NCBI GenBank assembly: GCA_973895155.1
Contig: OZ316891.1
Span: forward strand, 30,132,001 to 30,196,000
DNA: 64,000 nucleotides
Reading direction: 5' to 3'
Source: Marsupella aquatica
Taxonomy: Eukaryota > Marchantiophyta
A model generated the notes under the pieces. It saw nothing but the letters and a program-made list of their open reading frames with translations, did no database searches and was not told where the DNA came from. Of the stretch, positions 45,819 through 57,944 are shown piece by piece. The first letter of the stretch is position 1; each line of letters opens with the position of its first letter. Made by a program: the position numbers and the translations under genes.

Positions 45819-45859
45819 CCCCCCCCCCCCTTTTTTTTTGGGGGGGGGGGGGGGGCGGG
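45819..45859. repeat. C12-T9-G16 homopolymer hairpin
   Basis: A run of 12 C (45819-45830), 9 T (45831-45839) and 16 G (45840-45855) in direct succession. The flanking CCCGCA and CGGG extend the pairing, so the whole is an inverted repeat with a T-rich loop. It could fold as a hairpin, or its G-run as a quadruplex. Exact run lengths in an assembly are unreliable. Confidence 0.8.
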
Positions 45860-46984
45860 TTACAGGAGGGCATTGATATATATATATATAGTATAGTATT
45901 GTTTGTTGACACTGCTTTGCAACTGTTTAGAGGAAAGTGTGCACCTACTAGGAAAAAAAACACTTTGCTGTGCTTTAATATTTTAGACTAGCATGATTGA
46001 CATTCTTTGAAAGTAAATAAGGGTGAGGCACCCATATGTTAAGCAAACAACAGTTATTCATAGCCTAGCATGCACATATGCAACATCCAACATATATACA
46101 AACAGTGGACACACGATGTAATTACACCAGGGACTAAGTCCATGGGAACACACAAAAAACTCTAAGTCTGTCGACCATTGATATATATTGAGGCCCCCTC
46201 AAACTAAGCTCTCCCTATATCCCGCCCTATATAGTTCACAATTAAACTCAATAAAAAAACCTTATACTTATTTGTGTGTGATGGGTCAGAGTACAATAAG
46301 TGAGTACACTCTGGCCCGGGTACGCAACTCTTATATAATAGACAGGGGTCTACATTTTTATATGGACTAAAAAGTTGGCTATACAAAATAATTAAAATTT
46401 GAAAAAACCTGGGTTTTCCACTTTTAAAAATTTTCAAGTCATATAAAAGGTTTGGTTTTCTTCTTTTTCCATATGAAATTAAAAAATATTCCTATACATG
46501 TTGTAATATTTATTAAAATATTTTTAAAATTTAATAAAAATCCTAAAAATCTGGCTAGTTTGGCTGTAGACCCCTGTATTAAAAAAAACCCATATAATTT
46601 GGTTTTGATCAACTTTTTGTACATCAAAACATGTTTGGTTTTTTTTTTAAGTTACATTTTTGGATTCCTTGAGTTGAGAGGTACAAGACTTTAGTAGACT
46701 AAAATGAAATCTAAGATGGTCAATTGGATATAAGGCCATTATAAGGAATTAAAAACTTGCCTTATAAAAAGGGGAGTTGCATACCCGGGCACTCTGGAAG
46801 TGGGGTCCTGAGGATTAAATTAGTTTTGGGGAGGAATGTAGTGGAAGGAACTATACATAATTTCTAGTATGAGTTTGGGGGCCCAGCCGCCCCAGTTTGG
46901 GGTGCAGTACTAGCTTGGTTTTAGGGACTTTAGTCAAATTTATCTTCTTGACCCTCCTATGCAGCCGTTTATCCTGGAGCTTAC

Positions 46985-47175
46985 TAGGCTTTTTTGGGTT
47001 TAGTTTGCCATTGTGGTGGACTTTTTCTTGGACTCTCAGACAGGTTATTTGGCTCTTTCGCCTTCATGCCGTTTTCCCTTATTTCCTCCCCTTTATCAGC
47101 CAGGTCTGTAACCTTTATTAGTTCTCCAGCCTTTGGAATCATGTCTATCTCCCTGTTGGGCACCATAGTTTTCTT
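46985..47175 (-). repeat. dispersed repeat copy A (minus orientation)
   Basis: The reverse complement reads GGGAGATAGACATGATTCCA, then AAGG and ATAAAGGGGAGGAAATAAGG, matching copies at 48150-48300 and 57945-58085 in order and spacing. Type of element unknown. Confidence 0.5.
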
Positions 47176-48149
47176 TCCCCTTGGGCACCTTCTGTGTCTT
47201 AGCAGTGATATATATCTAGTGTAGGTCCGAGGAGAGATAGTAAAACCTGTAAATAAAAAATTATAACTAAATGGTAAAGGTGTCGACTAAAGCATTCAGA
47301 AAGGACCCAGCTCAAAGCCCCCAATAGCATTACTTGTGCACTGCTGATTTGATTTAAAATGGCTGACAATGATGCCACGGTGTTCTTCAATGTGTGTGAC
47401 CTGCTGTGATTCAGTGGATGAGCAGCATATTTTTTAAGTGCAAAATTCAACCAAATTCCACCTCCCGAAAAAGTGTTGGCCACTTGGCTAACATTCGTTA
47501 CAATTTCTGTATGCCATTTGCCACTTTCACGCCTACTCAGGGGTTTCACTTCCACAAAAATGGCACATCATGTGCGATGAAGGATAGGGTATTTCATTGG
47601 TTTGAAGGGAAGACTTAAGAATTTTTGCAGAAGAACAATAGGGTCTTTTAAATTCAATTTTGAGACTTATAAGAACATTAGGCTAGGGTCTTTCTAACTA
47701 AATTTTTGGAATATTCAAATTTTATAGGGGTTGAATTTATTTTTTTAAATCTTACATTGTAGGGGTCCGAGGCCTAAAAACATCGCAAGGGATGGGGAGG
47801 CATCCATATAGTGAGACCCCCGAGCACACCTAATCATGGACCCCATTCGCCATAATCTAACGGTCATCCGTAAGTCTAGGGATCATGTCTCATGGTCAGG
47901 ATTACGTAATCCAGGATCTCCTCCCTTAGAGCTGCTAACATTAGCCACACTGGCTAAAAATTCAAAAAATGTTTTAAAAATATGCTGATGAAGAGCTTGC
48001 TGTAAGTGGAAGTGAGGTGGGTGTTCCAAATTGTTGCCGCAACTAGCCAAGACAACAATGTGGATAGAGAATGCACTGCAGAGGAGGCAAAACGCATGTT
48101 GAAGGTGACATGACGACTATGGTAGCTTTTTATTTATCACAGTGCCCAA

Positions 48150-48300
48150 GGGTAAAAAATGCCGAACTGGGAGACATGATCCCAAAGGCAAAGCAACCCA
48201 ATGAAGGGGAGGAAAAGAGGGGAAAGGGCCCCCAAGAAAAACAACCAATGGGTCCCCAACCAAAAGCCAACAAAAGAACAAGGAACAAAAAGTAACCAGC
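48150..48300 (+). repeat. dispersed repeat copy B
   Basis: GGGAGACATGATCCCAAAGG, then CCCAATGAAGGGGAGGAAAA, then GGCCCCCAAGAAAAAC. It faces copy A across about 1 kb. Confidence 0.5.
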
Positions 48301-49690
48301 AAAGTAGCTTTGCTCTGAAGTCTATCACCCTACTGAGCAAGCAAGGTAACTGGATCCAGAATGTAAGACCTCTTGAATGTACACTCACAATTGTGAGACC
48401 AGCAGGGTCATTGCACTGTGTGAGGAAACAATAAAAAAATTCCTCGCATGAGCAAAAAATTTACTCACATGACCCCTAATTTTTCTATATGCAATTGTCT
48501 CGCTAAGAGTAATCTGGTTGATAACATCCATTTTGGGGACTCCTCTTTTTGCTAGCCATCTGGAGTCATAAAAATAACACAAAAAATAGAAAAGGCAGCA
48601 AAAAGCAAAAGAAATTTAAGACCACAAGTGCATACAATACTCCACTGGCTAACACAGAAATACTCTTTGCTTGCATTATAGAATACCTCACCCTATAGAT
48701 CGAGCATTTCATGTGGCTGCTATATGGTGAATCCACCTTTCAGATTTTGTCTCATTCATATTTTGTGTCAAATATTTTGATTTTAATGTGCCTTAACAAA
48801 ATAAATCATTTGTATTAATTTGATTTTGAAATAACTTTAGTACCCCTCTTAATTTTAGTGAATTTATAGTATTTTGAATGTATTTGGCTCCCCTCATCAA
48901 GGTTTAATCTTTCCTTTTCAATCACTCCTTAGTGAATTCTCTTTCTTCTCATGAGAGTGTAAGAAATGAATTTGATCAATGTGAACATCTGGTGTATTAA
49001 GTTCCCCTCATGGTTTACTTTGCAAAATTTATGGTTTTAATTGAGTTAAATGTCATTACCTAGAAGCAAGTGAAAATCTGTACTGTATGTGCACAACTCA
49101 ACTCTTTAGTACCTTTGTACTTTCTTGGTCATAATGTGATTTTATGTGCATATATTTTACATGTCCCTACTTAAATGAATTACATATCACTAGAAGAATA
49201 AAAAAAAAAGACACTATATAGAGTGGCTCACATCTGATCGTGCGCCATACGTTTTAGTGCTCTAATGCAAATCTCATGAGATTTCGAATCTCTGCTAAAT
49301 AAGAAACACATGCTCTGAGCTTGGCGTGGAATTGAATCGTATGGGACCTGATAAAGGGGAGGAAATACGATCCTTGGAATACGTAGCGTGAATCTCTTGA
49401 ACTGCTGTTTACTGTTGATTCCTTGGTTTTCTACATCATTCTGTGTTTCTTGGTTGGTCGCTGGCCGACATAGGTGAGCTAACAAAGGTGGGAAATCTAG
49501 CAAGCTCGCTACTTTGAATCCCAAATGCCTGCAACATCCCCCGGACGTATTGTACTTCGTACTGAATCTGTCAATTATGTCAATTATTGGACAATCAATC
49601 GAGAAGAAGGTTAGAGACAGATTGTGCAGTTGGCCTTCCCAGTTTTCTGTCAACCATGAATGGAAAAATTGGCAATTGAAACATCTAATG

Positions 49691-49780
49691 AGCCGAGTTC
49701 TCAATCGTCCCTAGCTCCGAATGTATCGATTCTGAAGCCGAGTTCTCAATCGTCCCTAGCTCCGAATGTATCGATTCTGA
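49691..49780 (+). repeat. perfect 45-bp tandem duplication
   Basis: AGCCGAGTTCTCAATCGTCC begins at 49691 and again at 49736; the two 45-bp copies look identical. It is a multiple of three and keeps a short frame open (PSSQSSLAPNVSILK twice), but that frame has no other support. Confidence 0.92.
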
Positions 49781-50990
49781 AGCACATTATCTGTACAGTC
49801 TTCTCCGCACGTCCAACACAGACCAAGGGAGGCAGGGCAGACAAACCGAGACAGATCGTGGTCAGTCTGTCTTCCTGCTGCAGCTTAACATGAAGCCACG
49901 GGTGCGGCCTGCCTAATTCTGACCGTCAGAATCCTGTGCCTACTTGGATTCCACGATGTTTGAACGACGGACCAAAAAGACACTGGACGTGCCGAATGAC
50001 ACAGAACTTCTTAAATTTATTTTCCATGGCAGTTCAACTGACATCGACGAAATCCGTGCAGATGATCGGATAATAAAGTTGAAGCTATGTCGTCGACTGA
50101 TATCATTTGGACGCAGAGGATCTCTGGACCTGACCTTAACACATTTATCAGTGGACCCATTACTGACCATCAAACAGTCTGGAAGCGGTTGGAAAGCAGA
50201 CAGAGGATAACAAGTCAGAGTTAAAACCCTTAGTCATACCAACAGACGGTTCTGTCACAGTCAAATGATCAGAGAAGCGCAGACTGAGCATCGGAAAGAC
50301 TGTAAAGGTTCTGAAGTTCAGAACTTTTAGGTAGACCATCGGATTTTTCAAAAATTGCAAGCCATAGTCAATAATGAAAAGGAACAAATGTATCAGCTCA
50401 AGATCGGTGGGAATTTTGTCTGAAATCATGAATTACCGTGCCGATTTCAATATCTAATCATAACTATCTATATAGTATACACTTCAAAGTTTTCAAAACC
50501 TAGGATTTCCCTTCGGACGCCGTCATCAACGATCCACCCTCTCAAGGAAGCAATCACATGTGTATCAATGTGACCACATGATTCATACTGGCTGATAATC
50601 TAAGCTACTTGATAGTTTTCAGCACTAACTTCTAAGCCTAAAGTAATGGAGACTGTTATGTGTCTGTACTTTCATCCAGGAAGGACGTATCTTCGACATG
50701 CATGCAGCCATCTATCTAAAACTCAATTGCAAAATGGAGCCGTGGTCGGTCGGCGTGCCGGTGATTAACTCCGAACGCGCTAAAGCGAAAGCACCCTAGG
50801 CTAATTCCAAGGGCAGACCCAGTAGGCGCACATACAGTCGACAGTGCTCCTTATAGAACAAAATTGGATGTTCCTTACACCACCATTCGGGGTCGAAGAA
50901 AATTCCACGCAGCAGTAACCCTCTGCGATCTGCTACGTCGATTGTAAATCCAGAAGTTGCAGGAAAACTACAGTGTGACTTTCTGCTTTG
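49781..50990. other. intergenic DNA, 3' side of the U-box gene
   Basis: No gene is recognised. The last few hundred bases should include the 3' UTR of the minus-strand U-box gene. Confidence 0.45.
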
Positions 50991-52244
50991 TCATATGGAA
51001 TATTTAATCGTGTTGATACACAAATCACCGTCACAATTGATCCTCAAAAACTTCAACATCTCTTGAGCTTGATGCTTGGTTTCTTTCTTGTTCGCGCCTT
51101 GAATGACTAGCAATAGTTGTCTCATGATTCCGTGCTTCATAGCCTGACAGTGCACCAAGGGATTCTCATCGACGAGAAGCATCGAATGAAGAATCTTCAC
51201 AGCATGTGCAGTGACAATACTCGACTGCGAGATGATGGCTTTCACGATGAGCGGAATTGACAGGGCATGATCACACAGCGCCTCTCTTCCTTGACTGCAC
51301 TTTGCAAGAATGTCCAAAATTGCCAAAACTCCTTCCATGACCGACCTCCTTGCTCCTGGAAGAAGCTCAATCAGTGCCGCTATAGCACCAGCCTCCACTA
51401 CTTTCAATCTGTTCTTCCTGGGCAAGCAGATTGCGTACAATGCTCTCAGGCCGGCCGTCAGTGCCTTGGGCGCCACATTGGGTGAATCCTCTTTTAGCAC
51501 CCCGACTACCCCAGAAAGCAATCCATCCACAGCTGCCACTTCAGGAAGAGCACCATCATCCATTACCAAGCATTCCAGCACGATTACGGCGCTCATCTTG
51601 GCATCCAGGCTCGCCGTCCGCAACAACAAAGAAAGGGTTGATAGATTCTTTAGACCCACAGCCTGACCCACCACCTGCTTGATATCCTCATTGCTGGACA
51701 GAGCAGCCATAACCCCCAAAGCCTCCTCGATGGATTTAGAATTCGCCTGGCTACCTACTAAATCGCTGTCATTATTAGAAACAGAGGCGGGAGAAGAGAG
51801 TATAGAGCTCAAGAGTGGGAGTGCACCACCATCCGCGATCATCTTCCGGTTCTTATCAGAGGCCTTCGCCATGGTCCTCATCAGCCTCAACGTCTCGACC
51901 TTGTCAGTTCCTGCTCTAATGTTGTCCAACATTCTCTTCACGTGCTGGTCATTGAGCAGCCTTGGGCTAGTGGGAACCTTGGTATGTGCATTGGCTGCAA
52001 TACAGGCCACCGAAGCGGTATTTTGCCATCCCCGGATGCAATTTCTGAGGGTCAGGTTGGGAATGAGCTCCGCAGTTCGCAGCTCCTGTCTGGTTGTCGG
52101 GCAAGTCTTCTTTCCCGTTGAAAACCATCGTTGAATGCTGCCTCGCTCATATGTCTGCCCTGTCGACAGTGTCACGGGATCGTTCATCACCTCCAACGTG
52201 ATCGGGCACTGAAATTGTGCCGGCACTTGAGTTTCTACACTCAT
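50991..52244 (-). CDS. plant U-box E3 ubiquitin ligase with ARM repeats
   Basis: Intronless, 417 residues. The U-box at residues ~8-75 (FQCPITLEVMNDPVTL, TGQTYERGSIQRWF, TCPTTRQEL, LIPNLTLRNCIRGW) recruits a ubiquitin-charged E2. The remainder is a stack of armadillo helices (KVETLRLMRTMAKAS, IEEALGVMAALSS, PKALTAGLRALYAIC, RRSVMEGVLAILDILAK) that would hold the substrate. Length, single exon and layout match the plant PUB U-box/ARM group that includes stress and immune regulators such as PUB22-PUB26; the exact orthologue is not decided. I start at Met 52244 because the U-box follows at the usual distance; an in-frame ATG at 52349 would add 35 residues without conserved sequence. Stop at 50991-50993. 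Confidence 0.93.
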   Translation of the reverse strand: MSVETQVPAQFQCPITLEVMNDPVTLSTGQTYERGSIQRWFSTGKKTCPTTRQELRTAELIPNLTLRNCIRGWQNTASVACIAANAHTKVPTSPRLLNDQHVKRMLDNIRAGTDKVETLRLMRTMAKASDKNRKMIADGGALPLLSSILSSPASVSNNDSDLVGSQANSKSIEEALGVMAALSSNEDIKQVVGQAVGLKNLSTLSLLLRTASLDAKMSAVIVLECLVMDDGALPEVAAVDGLLSGVVGVLKEDSPNVAPKALTAGLRALYAICLPRKNRLKVVEAGAIAALIELLPGARRSVMEGVLAILDILAKCSQGREALCDHALSIPLIVKAIISQSSIVTAHAVKILHSMLLVDENPLVHCQAMKHGIMRQLLLVIQGANKKETKHQAQEMLKFLRINCDGDLCINTIKYSI

Positions 52245-55120
52245 CGTACATCCTTGATACCTGTCAAGCATCCCAGGAGTATTTCTCCAATCTAAAGCTC
52301 TTCGCGAGAGACCACCTGTCGAATCTGTTGCCTGGACAATCCCCAACAAATCTCCTTGGGAACTTAAATTTTAGTTTCTTTCGAATAGCTGGGAGGTCGT
52401 GGAAGGGAACTCGGGCCTCCTCCTCTTGCTAGTGCGCCTCGTGATGAATCTGAGAACTACTGCTTATGCACTAGATCACCACTGTAACAGCCAACCCAAG
52501 CAGCTTCTCATTCCAGTCTTGTTCCTGTCGGTCCTGCGCTCACTCACTCACTGGATCTGACTGGAGAGTAGTGGAGAGTGGAGACAGAACTGCGAAAGGT
52601 AACGCTGCGCTATCCCTGTTCGGCTGTTCTCGACAGCCTTTACTGGCTCCGACGGGGACTGCCTTCGCCTACATGCTAGGGTCTACAGCCGTAGCTAGCT
52701 GGTACCTCACCGCTTTTCTCATAGGCTCCACCCACTTTCGGACGGCCCCTCTCCCAGCTTCATCACTATCCCAACCTCCGGCCCCCCAACGTCCTCCTCC
52801 TACTCCCCGCGAGCTTGTACTCCTGTAGAAATAATTGAAAATACACTTTCGCTGGCTTCACGCTCTCCGAAATCGCCAATTGTTTTTCTGTATCTATCTA
52901 GTTGATCCCCTCTGCCTCCATTAGCTGCCGCATTGCTTCAGTTCCTAGCAATCTGCCATCGTAGCATGCTGATCCTCTTCCTTTCTACGCTGACTTGCTA
53001 GCCAACGTGGCTTCGCTCGGTCGGTTGGTCTCTTGCCTTTGCTGCAGCTTCTTCTTGTTTCCTGTGGCTTCTCGTCCTGGCCCACGTATTTGCGCGAGTT
53101 GTTTCGTGGACATTGGCACATTTTGCTGTGTTCAATCACGGGCCCAGCAGGAGAGAGAGGACTAAAATTAATAGCGGATGACGATGCCTTTGCCGAGATC
53201 TTGATGATTCTGATTCTGATGATATTTACTAGAGGATCTCGACAGTACAATCTCTCTGTTCATCTCTCTGTTCGTGGTATCACTCTCAGTGGGTCCCCTG
53301 CCTGCCTACGTACCAGTAACCTGGATCTGATTGCAATTGCGTTCTAAGTGGGTCACCTCCGTAAGTACACCAAGGCCCAAGACGCATTTCTCCCCAGCCA
53401 GCTCGACTTTGTCAATCTGCCGCTTGAGCAGCAGCAGCAGCAGCATCTCAGTCATCTCAGTCCTGTAGGTAAGCCAGAAGGAAACATTCGTTGTTGTGTC
53501 GTTATACGGCTGTAGCAGCTCTTGCCAGGTCTCATTTACGGTTGCAAATTCTCGTACTGCAGTACTGAACTGCTTCACCAGTTTTCACCGCGGGGTTGGG
53601 GGTGTTTACTTTGACGAGAACGAGCGGGACCTTTTCCATGCTCGAACGTCTAGCTGCAATTTGGTCAGGCTCCTTCGTTAGGATTACTACTGGTGCCAGA
53701 TTGTTAGGAACTGAAGCAGTTCACAGTACTGTAATCCTAACGAACTACTTCAGATCACCATATCCATTAATGGTATATTCCTTTCGTTCTCTCGAACGGA
53801 AACATTGTACTGAAAGTAAAAGAAACCATGGTTTACGCGGGGACTTCTCATGGAGACTGGCCCGGAGAAGACAGGAAGCAAGCAGATGCCGTTCGTATGC
53901 AAAACAGGGGATGGCGAGGATAAAAAAGACCAGGAAAAACTGGGGGAGATTAAAATAAGATCTGTACACCATCAAGCGTGCCAGACACATATACTGGCAG
54001 TAAGTGCAACGGACGTACATTATTATAATGCGAATATGGCATCGTCTTTGCCGATAGTTTGACGAGAAAATTCAGTCCTCCCGTGTGCTTCCAGAGTTCC
54101 AGTTGGCTCCTGTGAATGCAGTGGGACTGGGAAGACTTGGGAAACAGAAACTTTTCAACTATAAGCTAAGCTATTAAGCGCTCTCGCAGTCTCACACCTC
54201 GATCGTCGGTCTCCACTCTAGGTGCCCAGGATTGTGAGTTGTGTAAATCGTGGCACCTGGGTGAAATTTCTTTCAGGCGAACCTCAACGCAAGTGAAAAA
54301 CTCGAAGCCGAACATGCCTAGACCTCTCTAGACCATCACCGCACTCAAAAATGTCATGTTCCACGTGTGTCTAATCATAATAAAAGTAGACTGACTCGAG
54401 TGGACTGGGCTGCCCAAGGTTCATCCCACCAGAATGCCAGATCAACGACTGCACACACAGTCACACAGAACAGAAATGCCTCACGTTTTCCTCCAGATTG
54501 TGTCCAACGAGAGCCACTTCTCCCGGTGACAGCGGACAGACCACAATCAGCGGACGTTGATCGAAAGGGAAAAATGTGACCGAAGAAGATGTCTTCCGGG
54601 TTCCCGTTCAAAAAATTACGTGGGGTCTACATTGACTCCGCCGCAATCCTCTTCGATATGCTTGGAGTCGTGCCTTTTTGTGCCTTCGTGGACCATAATA
54701 TATAGCTTCGTGGGACGAACGGTCGACACTCGTCACGAAGGCTGCAGCCCACTTTGGCCTTCGAGTTCTCGGAGTGGCGTCTGACTGTTTCAGCCGTTTT
54801 CCTTCCTCGTTTTGGGACTCTGAGTGATGACTTCTTCTATGGTAATGTTGATGCCCTTGGTTACTCATTTCTTTCTACCTTGAAAGCCCTCGTTTTGCAA
54901 ATAAAATCCCGGAAATAAAAAGCCCAGATAGACCGAGACATTGTCCCTGCCCATCCCCCTAGACTGGGTAAGCAATTACACCAAAATAAAAAGGAACTAG
55001 TCAAGGATAGCGGATGGAAAATTGCAGTTGACAGCTTTGATTACCTTGGGGAAAAAGTAGTCAAGACGTCTTGATGGTGATCATGAGTAATGGCATGAGG
55101 TCTTGACATCTTTCAGGTTC
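52245..55120. other. U-box gene 5' flank and intergenic DNA
   Basis: The first several hundred bases are the likely promoter and 5' UTR of the U-box gene. A short AGC microsatellite lies at about 53426-53446. Short frames show no recognised domain. Confidence 0.45.
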
Positions 55121-55292
55121 AAGGTAATCAAGTGTTCAAGTTGCTGAGAAAACTAGTTTGGTAATGTAAATTGAAACTGATTGCACAGGGTAAGGGAGAC
55201 CATGATAAGGTAGTCAAGTGTTCAAGTTGCTGAGAAAACTAGTTTGGTAATGTAAATTGAAACTGATTGCACAGGGTAAGGGAGATCATGAT
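55121..55292. repeat. 86-bp tandem duplication
   Basis: AAGGTAATCAAGTGTTCAAG at 55121 recurs 86 bases later at 55207; the copies differ at only a few bases. Confidence 0.9.
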
Positions 55293-55546
55293 TCACAAGT
55301 CACATTTTAGTCAAAATTGTAAACAGTGGTATCTGAGTTAATTGAAATGTTCTGAGCAAGTCCATCCAAGCTTTGGCAGTACATCTGGGCTTCATAGAGA
55401 AAGTGGAGATACATCTGGGCTTTAGTTTCCTTATTTTGGGAGAAAGACATCTTCTTCTAAGCTTAATGCCCTTGATAATTTGTTTATTTTAGCCTTCACA
55501 ACAGAAAGCATACTCATCCGATAGAGGATAGATGCTCTGCTAGATG

Positions 55547-55810
55547 CATGCAATTCTGAAGGGTAGCCACAAAGGGGCCATAACTATGGATCTGACAAGG
55601 CCCCAACGAGGAGGGAGAGAGTGGTAAACTAGAGCCCCAAAGTGGAACAGCCAAGGGCTGAAGTGTTATTGGGAGCATGCAATAAATTCTGTAGGGTAGC
55701 CACAAGGGGATGTTATTAGGGATCTGACAGGACCTAGACCAGGAGGAAGAGAGGGTTAAACTAGGGCCCCAAGGGAACCAGCCAGGGCAACCAGGGGTTG
55801 AAGAGTAACT
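55547..55810. repeat. ~130-bp tandem duplication, diverged
   Basis: GCATGCAATTCTGAAGGGTA at about 55547 and GCATGCAATAAATTCTGTAG at about 55676 begin two copies that share GGTAGCCACAA, GGATCTGACA and GGGTTGAAG or GGGCTGAAG in order. Confidence 0.8.
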
Positions 55811-56859
55811 AGTATTATTTTGCACCACTACACCCAACCCACACACAGAGTCATACCCTCCACACCCCTTTTGTGTGGCGGGGGATTGAACCTGCCTGAG
55901 ACCTCTTGCCCTAGGTGAATTTTCCCTTTGTGTTTTTCAGTGCACTGTCTTGGGTAGAGATTTGGATCCCCTATTTAATAACTAGCTTGAGAGTATCCTA
56001 CATTTTTAGTAAAATTAGTAAAAATTGGGTCACCTCTTTAATAACTTAAGAATCTACTGCACTATTACTAAAAGTAGTAAATAGTTATCTCTCATGCCTT
56101 AGTGTATTAAGGTCCTATTTCCAGAGAAATATATTCCTCCAGACTTGAGCCAAAGCCCTTATTTTTTGAGGCATCATGTCCCACTATGCTCTGGAAACAG
56201 AATATTATGAACATAACCTCAAATGTGATCTCTATCAGAGTCTTTTGAACTGGATTGGAGAACAAAATACTATTTGTATGAAAGTGTGGGTAAAGTAGGG
56301 TATGTTACTCTAGATCCCCATCATTTGACTTTTTCTCATTCATATAGCAGATGGAGCTATGAAATCCTTAACCATACTACAAGTTTTCTAGTGAAACAAT
56401 TGATGGTTGTGTACATTAGCTAGACAGTAGGGCTATGCCAAATACACTAGGGGAATGGCCCGGGGAAAGGAACGCAAGCATCAATAAAAACACACACAAA
56501 GCATTGAACAGAACACCCAAATTCATATCTTTTAGAAAGTTAGCACACTCCAAAGACAACTCAAGATATTACTCCTCCGGTTCTTGGTTGACCCTCTAGT
56601 CTCTCTCCGCAAGGCCCTTCATTAAGTCAACAGGGTGGGTATCCCTACCTCAAAAATTCTAGGGGCCAAACTAACATGCCTCCTTCCATGGGACTGCACT
56701 CAAATGCAAGGAAAAAACTTATAACTACTAAGTATTACCAAAGAAAATGAAGGATTTAAAAGACTTGGTTGTGTACAAACATATTCATTGTCTCGCTACA
56801 TATACACACAATTGCAAGCAGTACATTAATACCGGTATTGGGGGAACTTGAACTCCTAT
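55811..56859. other. intergenic DNA
   Basis: I see no gene or repeat that I can support here. Confidence 0.4.
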
Positions 56860-57720
56860 CACAACTTTACACGACCATTTTGTCTAAGGCCGACACTCAA
56901 CAGGGGGGATCCCCTTTGCAGGTCATTGTTTGCCATGACTAGTCTTTGTGCAACCGGGTGTGCAACCCCGGCTTTATCATTGCTTTCCTGGGTTGCTTGT
57001 TCCCTTCTATCCCTGACGATACCCATATTCTGGCACCAGTTTTGGTTTGGCGCAATCATTCATATTTCCAGTTAGTTGACCCACTTGCCTTCCTTGTCTT
57101 GTCAATTCAGCCTAGGAAGTGTTGAGTCTGGTCTCCACATTTATCCACTTTCGACTTGTTTACTGGTCTCCCCCACCCCCCTCCATACACCCATTTGGAC
57201 TGAGGGCATCAAGGTATTGGAGTTTCCTTTTGGTGAGTCAGCCTCTATGTGGGAGTTTTTGCAGGCAACAACATGATGTTTTACACCTTGACCAGTTGGT
57301 GGCATTAGCTAGGGGATGTCCAGATTGTCTTTTTGATATTGGTAAAGTGCTTTGTTCCCTTCCCAGGCATCTTATCTTCTCCAGACCGCACACCAACTAA
57401 TACACTTTTTACCTTATTCATTTGATTCCATTTTGACGAGGGGCTTTGGTCACCTTATCCCCTATGGATTCTTTCATCAAGAGGATGGTTCTTTTGCTAC
57501 TGCCCCGGTGGAAAGCAAGATTGAGGGAAAATAAATGTTCTCTTTTTTCTCCATTTTCAGTGCCTGAGTCCCTAGCAACAGACAAGAGGCCCAAAGTGTT
57601 GCATGGAATGGCCAGGATTGCATGGCAAACTTTTTGGGAGTCCCAATTGTTTGGGGAGTGTGTCCAACATCTGTGTACTTGGTTTGCCATGGTACAGCAA
57701 AATGTGACAATATAGGATGA
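56860..57720 (+). mobile_element. decayed reverse-transcriptase relic, related in type to the 14-19 kb element
   Basis: Frame-shifted pieces in the right order recall the non-LTR polyprotein. RGDPLCRSLFAM (about 56901-56936) resembles motif B; PDDTHILAPVL (about 57016-57048) resembles motif C; EGIKVLEFPFGESASMWEFL (about 57202-57260) resembles the GLRVLGSPVGTASFCSSF segment of the larger copy; and LFDIGKVLCSLPRHLIFSRP (about 57330-57390) resembles its FGMLLRCIHPRASYLARTHP. The DNA itself is clearly diverged. Many stops and shifts make it a dead fragment; its ends are not visible. Confidence 0.6.
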
Positions 57721-57944
57721 ATAGCACTAAATAATTGGAAGAAAATAATTAGGTTAATCATGGTATCATGGAGTGATGATGTCACACACATTTTGATATG
57801 TAATTACCTGGCCACCATGTAAACATCTCTCTCATTACTTGCCTTGTGGCAAAATTCCTGCCTGACAAGGATGGAACATCATTGACAAATATATAATATA
57901 GCTCTCATTACTATATATATACCCTGCCAAAAATACAGAAACAC

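Larger units (their letters stand above)
45860..49690. other. AT-rich intergenic region with dispersed repeats
   Basis: Starts with a short (TA)n stretch at about 45876-45890. A 13-base perfect inverted pair, ACAGGGGTCTACA (46342-46354) and TGTAGACCCCTGT (46565-46577), brackets AT-rich sequence. It also holds two inverted copies of the repeat listed separately at 46985 and 48150. No gene is recognised. Confidence 0.45.

Noticed and set aside
51267-52134. plus-strand frames of 72-151 codons under the U-box gene
   Set aside because: Antisense shadows of a strongly coding minus-strand gene.
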